A DNA stretch of 64,000 bases, from the NCBI GenBank assembly GCA_964546815.1, contig CAZJLR010000030.1:4041-68040 (forward strand). The letters are read 5' to 3'. The translations under genes and the position numbers were made by a program. Of the stretch, positions 16,807-24,464 are shown piece after piece. The number at the start of each line of letters is the position of its first letter. Position 1 is the stretch's first letter. Below the pieces are notes generated by a model. That model was not told where the DNA came from. It searched no databases and saw only the letters and a list, made by a program, of their open reading frames with translations. This DNA comes from JAIEPM01 sp964546815 (lineage in GTDB: Bacteria; Cyanobacteriota; Vampirovibrionia; Obscuribacterales; Obscuribacteraceae).

Positions 16807-17139
16807 ATGAAATTGATTGTGGCGATTATCCAGCCTTCAAAGCTTGACTACCTGACGGCTGCGCTACGCCGTGCCGGAGTTCGCGGTGTCACAGTCACGC
16901 AAGCCCGCGGCTTTGGGGACGAGAATGCTAACTATGACTGGAATTTGAGCGGTGATTTAACTCAAAAGCTCAAAGTAGAAACTGTGGTTAGCGACGAAAT
17001 TTGCGACGAGATTGTCATGGTGATTCAAGCTACGATTGCCAAAGGCAACAAAGAGCACGCATTCCTTTATGTCGTTGACGTGGTCAAAACAGTGCATTTC
17101 TTCACCGGCGAAACCGATGCAGAAAATAAAGCAGAATAG
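16807..17139 (+). CDS. PII-like signalling protein, degenerate ligand loops
   Basis: 110 residues. The N-terminus (MKLIVAIIQPSKLDYLTAAL), the RGVTVTQARGFG turn and the later KVETVVSDE and FTGE segments align well with GlnB/GlnK-type PII proteins, so a trimeric ferredoxin-like fold is expected. However, the T-loop is shortened and lacks the uridylylated Tyr motif (YRGAEY), and the B-loop signature TxxxGDGKIF is replaced by AKGNKEHAFLY. Binding of ATP/2-oxoglutarate in the usual way is therefore doubtful. It lies 41 bp after the DAHP synthase gene on the same strand, probably co-transcribed under the same leader. A hairpin (TCGCC/GGCGA) sits in the gap. It may be a PII-like sensor with another ligand or partner. 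Confidence 0.75.
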   Translation: MKLIVAIIQPSKLDYLTAALRRAGVRGVTVTQARGFGDENANYDWNLSGDLTQKLKVETVVSDEICDEIVMVIQATIAKGNKEHAFLYVVDVVKTVHFFTGETDAENKAE

Positions 17140-17153
17140 ATTTCTGATTTGCT

Positions 17154-18068
17154 TTAGTTGAAATTCAAATCAATCTTAAAGTCTGGCGTCATCAAATGCG
17201 ATGATGGTTTTGCACGCCACAAAAGCATGTGACACTTTGCCGGCAAATTGGTCAATTGAAAATCTGTAGCACCTTCGGGTGTGCCTACAAGATCGTTGCA
17301 GGAAGGTGCGCATGTTTTGGTAGTGCGCACTGCAAGTGTTTGAGTGTTTTCAAAAACATCAGGCGGATATTTACTCAAGTTAGTACTGGTGCCGGGCTCA
17401 ATGTAGATGTAGTTATAACCAAAATCTTTCGCATTGTATGTGTGCAAATCAAAATGGATATCGCTAATTTTTACGTCGTTGAGCATTGAATGGATATTGT
17501 TGTAATAGTCCATGACGTTGTAAGTAACTTCTTCACGCTTTTCTTTGGCAAAAATTTTGACGGAAGTCGGCGGAACATAGGTTGGAAATACCTTGGCGAA
17601 ATCTGCATCTGTGGGAAAACGAGTGCGCGGAATATTCATAACAGTCAAATACCATTCCGGCGAGATAAGCAAATAAGGATTGCCCAAAGATGCGCTTTCG
17701 CGAGAAGCTCCTTCGGTGAGACTACCGGCGCCACCATTTGCGCGGAATGTATAACCCTTCGTGCTCCACCAGGCGCTTTTGGAATCGAGAGCTATAACAT
17801 TTGGAGAAACAGTGTATGTACCTGAAATCAACTCGGGATGAGAGTTAACATTTTTATTGCGGATAGCGAGGATTTGATCTGCCGTTTTGCCGTTGTAGTC
17901 CATTAAGCCCTGCAAGCCTATGTCTACTGAGTCAGGAGCTTTGGTGCCATAGCCGACAGACAGCGTGTTGCCACTGTCACCCTGAGAACCGCAAGATGAA
18001 AGGATAAACACCGAAGAAATAACTGCAGCCAGAATCTTTGCGCAATCAGACGAGTTGCTCAATTTCAT
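17154..18068 (-). CDS. Lipoprotein of unknown function
   Basis: 304 residues from the ATG at 18068, chosen because GGAG lies seven bases upstream; earlier in-frame starts lack a ribosome-binding site. The signal peptide ends in a lipobox (ILSSC), so it should be lipid-anchored in the envelope. The mature region is rich in Tyr, Asn, Ser and Thr, beta-strand in character, with two Cys pairs (TCAPSC and a later Cys) that could form disulfides. No domain is recognised and no catalytic motif is visible. It converges on the PII-like gene with only 14 bp between stops. Confidence 0.75.
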   Translation of the reverse strand: MKLSNSSDCAKILAAVISSVFILSSCGSQGDSGNTLSVGYGTKAPDSVDIGLQGLMDYNGKTADQILAIRNKNVNSHPELISGTYTVSPNVIALDSKSAWWSTKGYTFRANGGAGSLTEGASRESASLGNPYLLISPEWYLTVMNIPRTRFPTDADFAKVFPTYVPPTSVKIFAKEKREEVTYNVMDYYNNIHSMLNDVKISDIHFDLHTYNAKDFGYNYIYIEPGTSTNLSKYPPDVFENTQTLAVRTTKTCAPSCNDLVGTPEGATDFQLTNLPAKCHMLLWRAKPSSHLMTPDFKIDLNFN

Positions 18069-18179
18069 TGCCTGTCTCCCCATATACAACAGAACACCTC
18101 AAGCTTTGCAACCTAAGATTAGAACTCTGTCTATGTTACAACAGCAAGGACTGTTTAGATACCAAAATTGTCATTTAAG

Positions 18180-19103
18180 CTAAGGGCTACTTTGTTGCCG
18201 ACGATTTTTCAGTTCTTTGTAAATTGCACCAAGACCGAGGACAGCAAATAATGCGAGCAAACGCGTTCCGCATCGAGGCAAGTTGCCAAAAGCCGGTATA
18301 AGCAATAACAATGAAGAAAGAAAAGCACCAATCACAATATCAATAGCACGAGCCCAAGCCGGACTTGTAGCAAGTAAAGGAATTTTGTTAATCCGAGAAA
18401 TCAATGTCACAGCATGCCCGAGGTTATATACAGAGAGAGATAAACCAACAAGCATAGCCCCTTCAGAAAGCCCAACTAACAAAATTGCCAGAGGCCAACC
18501 TATTTGTGTGAGAAACACTGCACGAACAACAGTCATTGCAATCATCGAAATAAGCAGCCCGGCACCAAAGCATTTCCAAAAACTCTTTCGGCATTCTTCA
18601 ACAGCAGATTGCAGGTGAGTTGGAAAAATCCACCAACAAATAAATCCGATGAGACAAAGGAAAGCAAAGGAAGGAAGGAATCGCTGCTTTTTGTTTGCCC
18701 AGGTGCGCATCTGCAGCATGGGGCGAAATTTACGCTCAAGGCTGCTGCGTGGTTTTATAAAGTCTCTAATTAGAGGCTTGTCTTTCACAATTTCAACTAA
18801 GGGACCTTCTGCCGCAGCAGAATTTTCTTGCAAGAATGCAAAAAATAAAGTCTGGTCAGGATCGTTTATAACAGCCGCATCATCTGTCTTAGTTGAATTC
18901 TCTTGATTGGCACTATCTTGAGCGTAAGCGGCAGTCGTAGAAAAAGTAAGCGACATTACTGCTATCAATAAAAATGCAGGAAGGCATTTTATGATTTGGC
19001 AAAATGTAAGCTGAAAACAGCGCATAGATAAGCGCAAAGAGCAGCCGGAAATCTGCCATCGTCGTAGTAAATGATCGGCATTTTTTACCATAAGCTTAAA
19101 CAA
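18180..19103 (-). CDS. Multi-pass membrane protein of an ECF sigma operon
   Basis: 307 residues from a TTG at 19103 (AAGGAG just upstream); an ATG at 19091 would shorten it by four residues. An N-terminal hydrophobic segment ending in AAYA looks like a signal peptide or first helix. A roughly 75-residue polar region follows, then four or five transmembrane helices (about 143-285) and a short basic tail. It overlaps the anti-sigma gene by 8 bp, so it belongs to the sigma/anti-sigma operon and may be a sensor or effector of that stress response. No family recognised. Confidence 0.72.
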   Translation of the reverse strand: MFKLMVKNADHLLRRWQISGCSLRLSMRCFQLTFCQIIKCLPAFLLIAVMSLTFSTTAAYAQDSANQENSTKTDDAAVINDPDQTLFFAFLQENSAAAEGPLVEIVKDKPLIRDFIKPRSSLERKFRPMLQMRTWANKKQRFLPSFAFLCLIGFICWWIFPTHLQSAVEECRKSFWKCFGAGLLISMIAMTVVRAVFLTQIGWPLAILLVGLSEGAMLVGLSLSVYNLGHAVTLISRINKIPLLATSPAWARAIDIVIGAFLSSLLLLIPAFGNLPRCGTRLLALFAVLGLGAIYKELKNRRQQSSP

Positions 19104-19518
19104 GCTGCTCCTTGCTGTTTGCCGCTTTCATGAGCATCTGCAAGGCAAGCAGACCAAGACCACCTGCCCCCCAACTCAATACACTCTGAACAGAATCAAA
19201 TGGAACCATAACTAAAAATGCAAGGGTAGCTGCCACTCCTACCGGCCAAATTGAAGTTTCTACACCGGGAGTAGATTGTTTTTCAATTGAATCCAAAATC
19301 TTTTGCGTCAGCCCTTCAGACACATCAAATTGCGGCAACGCTGCGCTCATCTGCGCTAGCTCAATGTGCTGTGAAAGCCAATTCTCGCAGGCACGACATT
19401 CAAGCTTATGCTTTTCAAAAGAGAGTTGCTCAGCCTGACTCAGCATCTGAGTGCTCTCAGCCATTTCAAAAAGCCTTTTGAATTCGGTGCAATTACATTC
19501 AGTCAAGTCATCAGCCAT
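19096..19518 (-). CDS. Zinc-finger anti-sigma factor
   Basis: 140 residues from the ATG at 19518 (AGGTGA upstream); a GTG three codons earlier is possible. The N-terminal half carries the anti-sigma zinc motif HKLECRAC (Hx3Cx2C) with an earlier Cys pair (CNC), and the helix pattern of the ZAS/HC2 family that wraps around an ECF sigma factor. A transmembrane helix pair at about 88-125 anchors it in the membrane. It lies 15-25 bp after the ECF sigma gene, the standard arrangement. It is expected to hold its cognate sigma factor inactive until an envelope signal releases it. Confidence 0.85.
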   Translation of the reverse strand: MADDLTECNCTEFKRLFEMAESTQMLSQAEQLSFEKHKLECRACENWLSQHIELAQMSAALPQFDVSEGLTQKILDSIEKQSTPGVETSIWPVGVAATLAFLVMVPFDSVQSVLSWGAGGLGLLALQMLMKAANSKEQLV

Positions 19519-19542
19519 AACGTTCACCTTCAGCCCCTAATA

Positions 19543-20217
19543 TTAGCCCTGTACTTTTTGTTCTTCAAGCAAGATCTTGCGCAACTTTTCTCTTATGCGA
19601 AACAACATCGATTTGACAGCGCTTTCTGTTTCATCAACCACAGTGGCAATATCCGCATAAGGCAAATCATGTTGATATCGCAAAACAAATATTTGCCGAT
19701 GACGCGGAGAAAGTCGTTGCAATGCTGCATGCAGCGTCGCCTGAGTAAACTTCAACTCAACCTCTTCCTCTACAGACCCTGCGCTTTGCGGCTCTGTTTG
19801 AGGGCTTTCTTCAAGCAATTCTTCCAGTGAATCAAAATAGCGACTTTTGCTGTCTCTTATGAAATTCAATGTTGAGTTCGATGCAATTTTCAAAAGCCAG
19901 GGTTTCAAGTTGGCGTTCAAATGAAAGCTTCCCAAATTTTTGTATGCTTTCAAAAAGGTGTCCTGGGTTAAGTCTGCACTTGATTCATGACTTTGAACCA
20001 TCTGATATATCACGTTATAGACTAGTTTCTGATAACGACGAACGATGCTTTCGAAAGCTCTTTTTTGCCCAGAAAGAGTGAGAGCAATCAATTCGTTATC
20101 GGTTAAATTGTCTATCGGTATTGACGGCACTTGACTCTTTCCTGCAATTGACGAGCTGAGTTCGATTGCTCCTTGCAAGAATTTTGTCCCACAAACACCC
20201 AAATTCAAAGCAGGCAT
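19543..20217 (-). CDS. ECF RNA polymerase sigma factor (RpoE-like)
   Basis: 224 residues. It has sigma region 2 (about 48-115) with DLTQDTFLKAYKNL, an acidic linker, and sigma region 4 (about 160-215) with the helix-turn-helix LPYADIATVVDETESAVKSMLFRIREKLRK. No region 3 is present, as expected for group 4 sigma factors. The N-terminal extension of about 35 residues is unusual and may be partly untranslated; a GGAG-preceded ATG at 20217 supports it. The following anti-sigma gene and preceding Spy-like gene indicate control of an envelope-stress response. Confidence 0.95.
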   Translation of the reverse strand: MPALNLGVCGTKFLQGAIELSSSIAGKSQVPSIPIDNLTDNELIALTLSGQKRAFESIVRRYQKLVYNVIYQMVQSHESSADLTQDTFLKAYKNLGSFHLNANLKPWLLKIASNSTLNFIRDSKSRYFDSLEELLEESPQTEPQSAGSVEEEVELKFTQATLHAALQRLSPRHRQIFVLRYQHDLPYADIATVVDETESAVKSMLFRIREKLRKILLEEQKVQG

Positions 20218-20242
20218 TTAATCGTCTCCATTATGAGCCAGA

Positions 20243-20270
20243 GGCAAGGAAGAGCTCCCCCATCCTTGCC
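20243..20270 (-). promoter_or_regulatory. Intercistronic hairpin between the Spy-like and sigma genes
   Basis: GGCAAGGA (20243-20250) and TCCTTGCC (20263-20270) form a perfect 8-bp stem with a 12-base loop. There is no T-tract on the minus strand, so it is not a normal terminator. It could serve as an RNA-stability or partial-termination element that makes more chaperone than sigma factor. Confidence 0.4.
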
Positions 20271-20281
20271 CATCCAGGTTT

Positions 20282-20815
20282 TCAGTCTTCGCTGAAAAGT
20301 CCGCCATCGCTTGCTTTTAGCAGCATGCCAATGCGCCGAGGCTTGATGCCCCCACTTATCAACTCGCTGACTCGATTATGGATTTGCTGTCTTTGAGCGG
20401 CTGTCAGCACCTTACGCGCTTCAAGAACCGAGCTAAGGCGCATGTCTTGCACTTGCTCACGCATAGACCGCAATTCTTTGACTTTAGCTTTTATTTGCTC
20501 ATCGCTAGCCTTTTCGTCTGCCATTAAATTCGACAGCTCAAGCATGCCCTGGCGCAATTGCTCACGAATTGGGCGTGTTTGATCTTGTGTGTCTGCCATA
20601 ATTTTGGAGAGCTTTGTTCGCTGTTCTTCAGTTGCATCAATTCGATTGAAAAAGCGCTTGCTCACAAACTTACGCACAGCAGTCTCAAAGTCTTTGTCGA
20701 TTAGTGGCGCAGAACTCGGTGTACCAGCCAGTGATGGCGAAAACACCCCAAGCAACGCGGGTGAGCCCAGCGCAATGACCAGTGCTCCGATTTTTGCTGT
20801 CTTCCCAAATTTCAT
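20282..20815 (-). CDS. Spy/CpxP-like periplasmic protein (LTxxQ motif)
   Basis: 177 residues. An N-terminal signal peptide (cleavage near SLAG, about 30) is followed by a helical domain with two LTxxQ-type motifs: ATEEQRTKL (about 62) and LTAAQRQQI (about 137). Long charged helices lie between them. This is the architecture of Spy/CpxP and related metal-sensor proteins: small periplasmic chaperones or stress sensors. It lies 64 bp upstream of the ECF sigma gene on the same strand, so it probably belongs to the same stress regulon or transcript. The intervening gap holds a perfect 8-bp hairpin. Confidence 0.82.
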   Translation of the reverse strand: MKFGKTAKIGALVIALGSPALLGVFSPSLAGTPSSAPLIDKDFETAVRKFVSKRFFNRIDATEEQRTKLSKIMADTQDQTRPIREQLRQGMLELSNLMADEKASDEQIKAKVKELRSMREQVQDMRLSSVLEARKVLTAAQRQQIHNRVSELISGGIKPRRIGMLLKASDGGLFSED

Positions 20816-21022
20816 TTCGTTTCTCCTGCCTTTGTTAAGTTCGACCCTTCGCCGAAAGGAGCATTTTCTGCTTCCGAATTCAAATACACACGGGTTTTGA
20901 ATTGGTTGCGGTTTTGAAGATTAAATACTCGATAGTTCCAAAAACACCGGCTTTTCAACGACCGCCCCTGATAGCTGATATGATTTGTAGTCTCGGATTT
21001 TGAGCCCACCGCTGAGGAAATC

Positions 21023-21676
21023 ATGCGAGTCGCTGCGTTTTTTAGCACAATTGTTGCCTGCGCCCTGTGTGCAGCCTGCACTGCGGGTGCCCCAGAGCAA
21101 AGCGGAGCCCAGACAGGTACAGTGGCACCTGGCACAGGAACAGAATCTTCCAAAACGGATAGCGCCGCAAAAGCAAATGAGCCGTCACCAGAAGAATACA
21201 CAAAATGCATTGAAGAAATAGCAGCCAGCGCCGACGACACTATCATGGATGGATGGTTCTTCGGACAAGAAGCCAGAATGCTCAAGTCGTTTTATCGAAA
21301 AATTCCAGCCGCACAGAAAGCTGAATTCGCCATGGCTTATCACGACTGGATGAGCAAATCTGGAGAAGACATGGTCAGCGACTTCAAATCATATGTGCCA
21401 TATTCAAAACGCGCAGATTTTGCGATTGATTGGTGGAGTAAAAAAGTAGAACGATTTAACACGCAAGAAAAAAAGCAGCAAGTCTTGTGGGCACATGAAT
21501 CAATTCAAGACGCAGGCGAACTCTGGTGGCGCGCCAACGAAAAACTAAATCCTGCTTCTGTGGATTCACCAAAAACTTTAGCGCATGACGAAGAGCAAAA
21601 AATGGTTTCCAAATTCATGGAAAACGAAGGCAGCCCCGGTAGCATTTCCGACCAAGTTTGGAAACGCACGCATTAA
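21023..21676 (+). CDS. Small lipoprotein, helical, unknown function
   Basis: 217 residues; the ATG at 21023 follows GAGGAAATC. The signal peptide ends in a lipobox (LCAAC), predicting a lipid anchor. A Ser/Thr/Gly-rich linker (about 22-55) precedes a helical domain rich in Trp, Lys and Glu (for example WWSKKVERF and ELWWRANEKL). No catalytic motif or known domain is recognised. It is divergent from the Spy-like gene, with about 200 bp between starts, so they could share regulatory sequence. Confidence 0.75.
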   Translation: MRVAAFFSTIVACALCAACTAGAPEQSGAQTGTVAPGTGTESSKTDSAAKANEPSPEEYTKCIEEIAASADDTIMDGWFFGQEARMLKSFYRKIPAAQKAEFAMAYHDWMSKSGEDMVSDFKSYVPYSKRADFAIDWWSKKVERFNTQEKKQQVLWAHESIQDAGELWWRANEKLNPASVDSPKTLAHDEEQKMVSKFMENEGSPGSISDQVWKRTH

Positions 21677-21686
21677 GAATTCCCAC

Positions 21687-22448
21687 CTAAGATTTAGTCC
21701 CGAGCTTTCCGGCAAAAGCAGCACGAAGCTCAGCTAGATCTTTCTCGGTAAATTCCAATTGGAACGTTCCATCGTAAACGCCCACGCTCGGCATGCTGAG
21801 GGAAGCCCTGGTTGAACCAAGAGTACTCATCTCAAGATGGGCGGAGCCAGACTCAGCCACGCTTAAGGGTTCGGGTACTTTTTTTGCGATATCTAAAAGC
21901 GAACGAGCAGTGCTGTCGGGATGCATGTGAGCCCCCAGATCTCCATAGACCCCAGGTGCAGCTGCTTCACCCAGAAGCTGCTTTGACAAACGGTCTTGAG
22001 TAAATTTACCGCCAGATTCACCGACTAAGGGTCTATATGAAGCTAACAGAGCATTCAAATCAGGATGCAGGTGAGCCCCGAAATCACCGTTTGCAGCGAC
22101 ATTGACACCGGAGGCTGGAGCAGACTCAATCGCGAGAATTTTAGCGTGAGCGCTTCTATAACTGAGCACCCCGGTGGCAGCATCGTAACTTGCATTCAGT
22201 TCGCCCTCCGGATGTGCAGCTATTGGGCTGAAAATCTTCCCGAATTTGCTTTCAGCCTGGTGCGATAAACCATTAGCAAGCTTACCAGCATTGTATAGCC
22301 CCGAAGCCAAAGCAGTTGCAGCAACAGCGGTCTCCACTGGATGAGCTTTTACAAAATTCACCGCATCAGACAGCAAACTGTTGCTGGCTTCATCTTTTCC
22401 TGCTTCCTGATCTATTAGATCTGATTTTGATAGACGCGCGTTTTCCAT
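21687..22448 (-). CDS. Hypothetical protein with duplicated GAHxHPD motif
   Basis: 253 residues. The N-terminus is polar with no signal peptide. A weak hydrophobic segment lies at about 40-58 (AVAATALASGLYNAG). Two copies of a GD-F/L-GAH-L/M-HPD motif (about residues 120-130 and 168-176), each followed by a short helix, suggest a duplicated His/Asp-containing unit that could bind a metal. The C-terminus contains a beta-strand pair and a charged helix. No family is recognised. It converges on the lipoprotein gene, 10 bp apart, and follows another unknown gene on the same strand. Confidence 0.62.
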   Translation of the reverse strand: MENARLSKSDLIDQEAGKDEASNSLLSDAVNFVKAHPVETAVAATALASGLYNAGKLANGLSHQAESKFGKIFSPIAAHPEGELNASYDAATGVLSYRSAHAKILAIESAPASGVNVAANGDFGAHLHPDLNALLASYRPLVGESGGKFTQDRLSKQLLGEAAAPGVYGDLGAHMHPDSTARSLLDIAKKVPEPLSVAESGSAHLEMSTLGSTRASLSMPSVGVYDGTFQLEFTEKDLAELRAAFAGKLGTKS

Positions 22449-22492
22449 TTGAAAGGTGTCCTTGGGGTGTTATCTAAAACAGTTTCTTTTAT

Positions 22493-22969
22493 TTACCAAT
22501 AAGCGCTATTTTCGTTACCACAGCGAAATCTATCTGCGCCTTTTGATCTCGGAGCATCAGGACCCAGACAGCGCACAGAGCCATCTCCATTCAATCGTGA
22601 AGGGTCACGATTCCACGGAGCATAACGATCCAGCGGGCGGTAATGGTTTTTGCGCTCGTAAGCTTGCATCTCTTTTTCTTGACGAGCCCCAGCCTCTCCG
22701 ATAGTTTCGTGAGTGTCGATTTCGCTCTTGGTTCTGTAGCCGTCTTTTCTCCATGCTTCCATGCACATCTGGTTTTGCGCCTGGTTCAATCCATTACATA
22801 GATTTCTGGCGTGTTCTTTGGAAACTCTATAATCCACCAGGTCAATCTGTGCATCGTCATTCCCCTTTGTTTGTTGTGCAGAAGACTGCAACTCGTTCAT
22901 CACAGCATTTGAGAATTTCGACTCATGATCTTTTTCAACGGATTTCGCGAAAACAAGATTGTCTAACAT
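22493..22969 (-). CDS. Hypothetical hydrophilic protein
   Basis: 158 residues from the ATG at 22969, which has an AGGAG site eight bases upstream; the frame extends further but without a start signal. The protein is very polar, with many Asn, Asp, Lys, Arg and Glu, several Cys (NLCNG, QMCMEAW, RCLGPD, RCGNEN) and a Trp/Tyr/Pro-rich C-terminal third ending in SAYW. No signal peptide or membrane segment is present. The Cys could form disulfides or bind metal. It is likely co-transcribed with the GAHxHPD gene 44 bp downstream. Function unknown. Confidence 0.6.
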   Translation of the reverse strand: MLDNLVFAKSVEKDHESKFSNAVMNELQSSAQQTKGNDDAQIDLVDYRVSKEHARNLCNGLNQAQNQMCMEAWRKDGYRTKSEIDTHETIGEAGARQEKEMQAYERKNHYRPLDRYAPWNRDPSRLNGDGSVRCLGPDAPRSKGADRFRCGNENSAYW

Positions 22970-23204
22970 GCGGGAATCTCCTCTGACTTCCCCACAACAA
23001 TATTGAATTACCTGTGAATATAGCGTGAATCGAACACTGTATAGACGTGCAGGCTTGACCATAAATCTTGCAGGTTCTTACTAAATTGGTTCCTCACAAA
23101 ATCCACATGTTGTTTTCATAAAATCAATGCATTGAGAGTGGTTCTTGAGGAACTGTTGCGCTGAGAAAGCATAGTTATTTAAGACTTGGGGGAGGAGAAT
23201 TTTC

Positions 23205-23696
23205 ATGTTTGGTAGGAGTAAATCAGTTCTTGCCGCGATTTTGCTTAGTGCTGGTCTTATGATTGCGCCTTGTCCAGCCAAAGCGCAATTTGGCGAGTTG
23301 GACATGGTGAGACAGCTCCATGAGGCTGAATCTGTAATGAAAGAATATTCCAAAACACACGATCACTTCCCCAACTGCGATGCCGAATTCGATGATTGCT
23401 TGAAGACACTTCGAAAGAAAATCAATAACGCCGCATCTGATTCAACGGCAACAATTCAGAACAACGGGAAATATAGAACCTTTTATCAATTTTCTGCTTG
23501 CATCGATTATAGCGATGTGCCAATTGTGAATGGAGTGCCCAAGCCAGGGGATTTCATAGTGGCGCCACCAAATTCAATTGTGATAAATACCAACGGCTCA
23601 GACATGTGCTGGGGCTGGCTTGCAGGTCTCGACGGCAAGCCCACGATTGTTGACGGCAGTCCAGTCTTTTTTGAAGTGCAAAAGCCGACGCATTAG
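23205..23696 (+). CDS. Small secreted protein, unknown function
   Basis: 163 residues after a strong GGGGGAGGAG ribosome-binding site. A signal peptide (cleavage near AKAQ, about 26) is followed by a helix, a CDAEFDDC motif, and a beta-rich C-terminal half with further Cys and Trp (MCWGW). The spacing recalls type II secretion pseudopilin-like or minor pilin globular domains, but there is no prepilin peptidase site, so this is only a resemblance. A perfect inverted repeat (GTTCCTCA/TGAGGAAC, 23090-23154) lies upstream. Confidence 0.65.
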   Translation: MFGRSKSVLAAILLSAGLMIAPCPAKAQFGELDMVRQLHEAESVMKEYSKTHDHFPNCDAEFDDCLKTLRKKINNAASDSTATIQNNGKYRTFYQFSACIDYSDVPIVNGVPKPGDFIVAPPNSIVINTNGSDMCWGWLAGLDGKPTIVDGSPVFFEVQKPTH

Positions 23697-23703
23697 TGAA
23701 GGG

Positions 23704-24369
23704 CTACCAATCGAATTCTTCTGCTACTGGATGATAATTGGCGACCTCATCTTGGACTTGCAGACCATCGATCGAATTCCATTTGACGTCTTCGTAGATT
23801 ACATCCATTAGCAATTTGAAAGGGCCGCAGGGCATTGAAATAAGTTCAATATCTTCGTCTCTATATTCGAGAGTTTCCCAGATTTCTTCGTCATTCTTTC
23901 TGTGTAGTTCTGCGCGCTTTGTGCGTTGATGAACTATCAAGTATTCACTTAACGTTGGGATTTTCTCGTAGGCGAAAAGTTTTTCGCGCTTATCGATGGC
24001 AGCGGTAGAGCGAGAAAGGACCTCAACTATCAATATCGGATTTGCAACTGACATTGATTCATAATCAACGTCTCCGCACGAAACCACAACATCAGGATAA
24101 TAGAAACTGTTGTTTGCCTCAACATAAACTTGTGCATTCGACGAATCAGCTCGGCAAGAACTCCCTTTCAAGTAAGCACGAAAAGCAGCATGTATGTTAT
24201 CTGTGATTATGCGGTGCCGACCAGTTGCGCCGGTCATTGCATAGACATATCCGTTAACGAACTCATGCCTAACGGAAGCAATTTCTTCGTTTTTCAAGTA
24301 TTCGTCAACAGTAAAACTTGATGGCTTTCTGACAGGCATAAACCGTTCCTCGTCAAAGCTTTTCTCCAT
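23704..24369 (-). CDS. Uma2-family (DUF820) PD-(D/E)XK nuclease-like protein
   Basis: 221 residues from the ATG at 24369 (AAGG about ten bases upstream). It matches the Uma2/DUF820 pattern: an N-terminal FTVDEYLKNEE helix, RHEFVNGYVYAMTGAT, the nuclease core YYPDVVVSCGD, then LIVEVLSRST and the DKREKLFAYEKIPTLSEYLIV block. The PD and EVLS motifs fit the PD-(D/E)XK fold, although biochemical activity of the family is poorly known. Such genes are multicopy in Cyanobacteria and a few other phyla, which supports the proposed lineage. It is transcribed alone and converges on the small secreted protein gene. Confidence 0.88.
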   Translation of the reverse strand: MEKSFDEERFMPVRKPSSFTVDEYLKNEEIASVRHEFVNGYVYAMTGATGRHRIITDNIHAAFRAYLKGSSCRADSSNAQVYVEANNSFYYPDVVVSCGDVDYESMSVANPILIVEVLSRSTAAIDKREKLFAYEKIPTLSEYLIVHQRTKRAELHRKNDEEIWETLEYRDEDIELISMPCGPFKLLMDVIYEDVKWNSIDGLQVQDEVANYHPVAEEFDW

Positions 24370-24464
24370 TATACATAGCCTTAGGATCGGCTGAACTGCG
24401 AGCGAGGTAAAAATACTAATTGTGCATAACTCACTTTCCCACAGCACAATACCGAAACAATTGC

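Noticed and set aside
20812..21285. Minus-strand frame of 157 codons over the start of the lipoprotein gene
   Set aside because: It lies opposite the signal peptide and lipobox of a clear lipoprotein gene, has no ribosome-binding site and has atypical composition.
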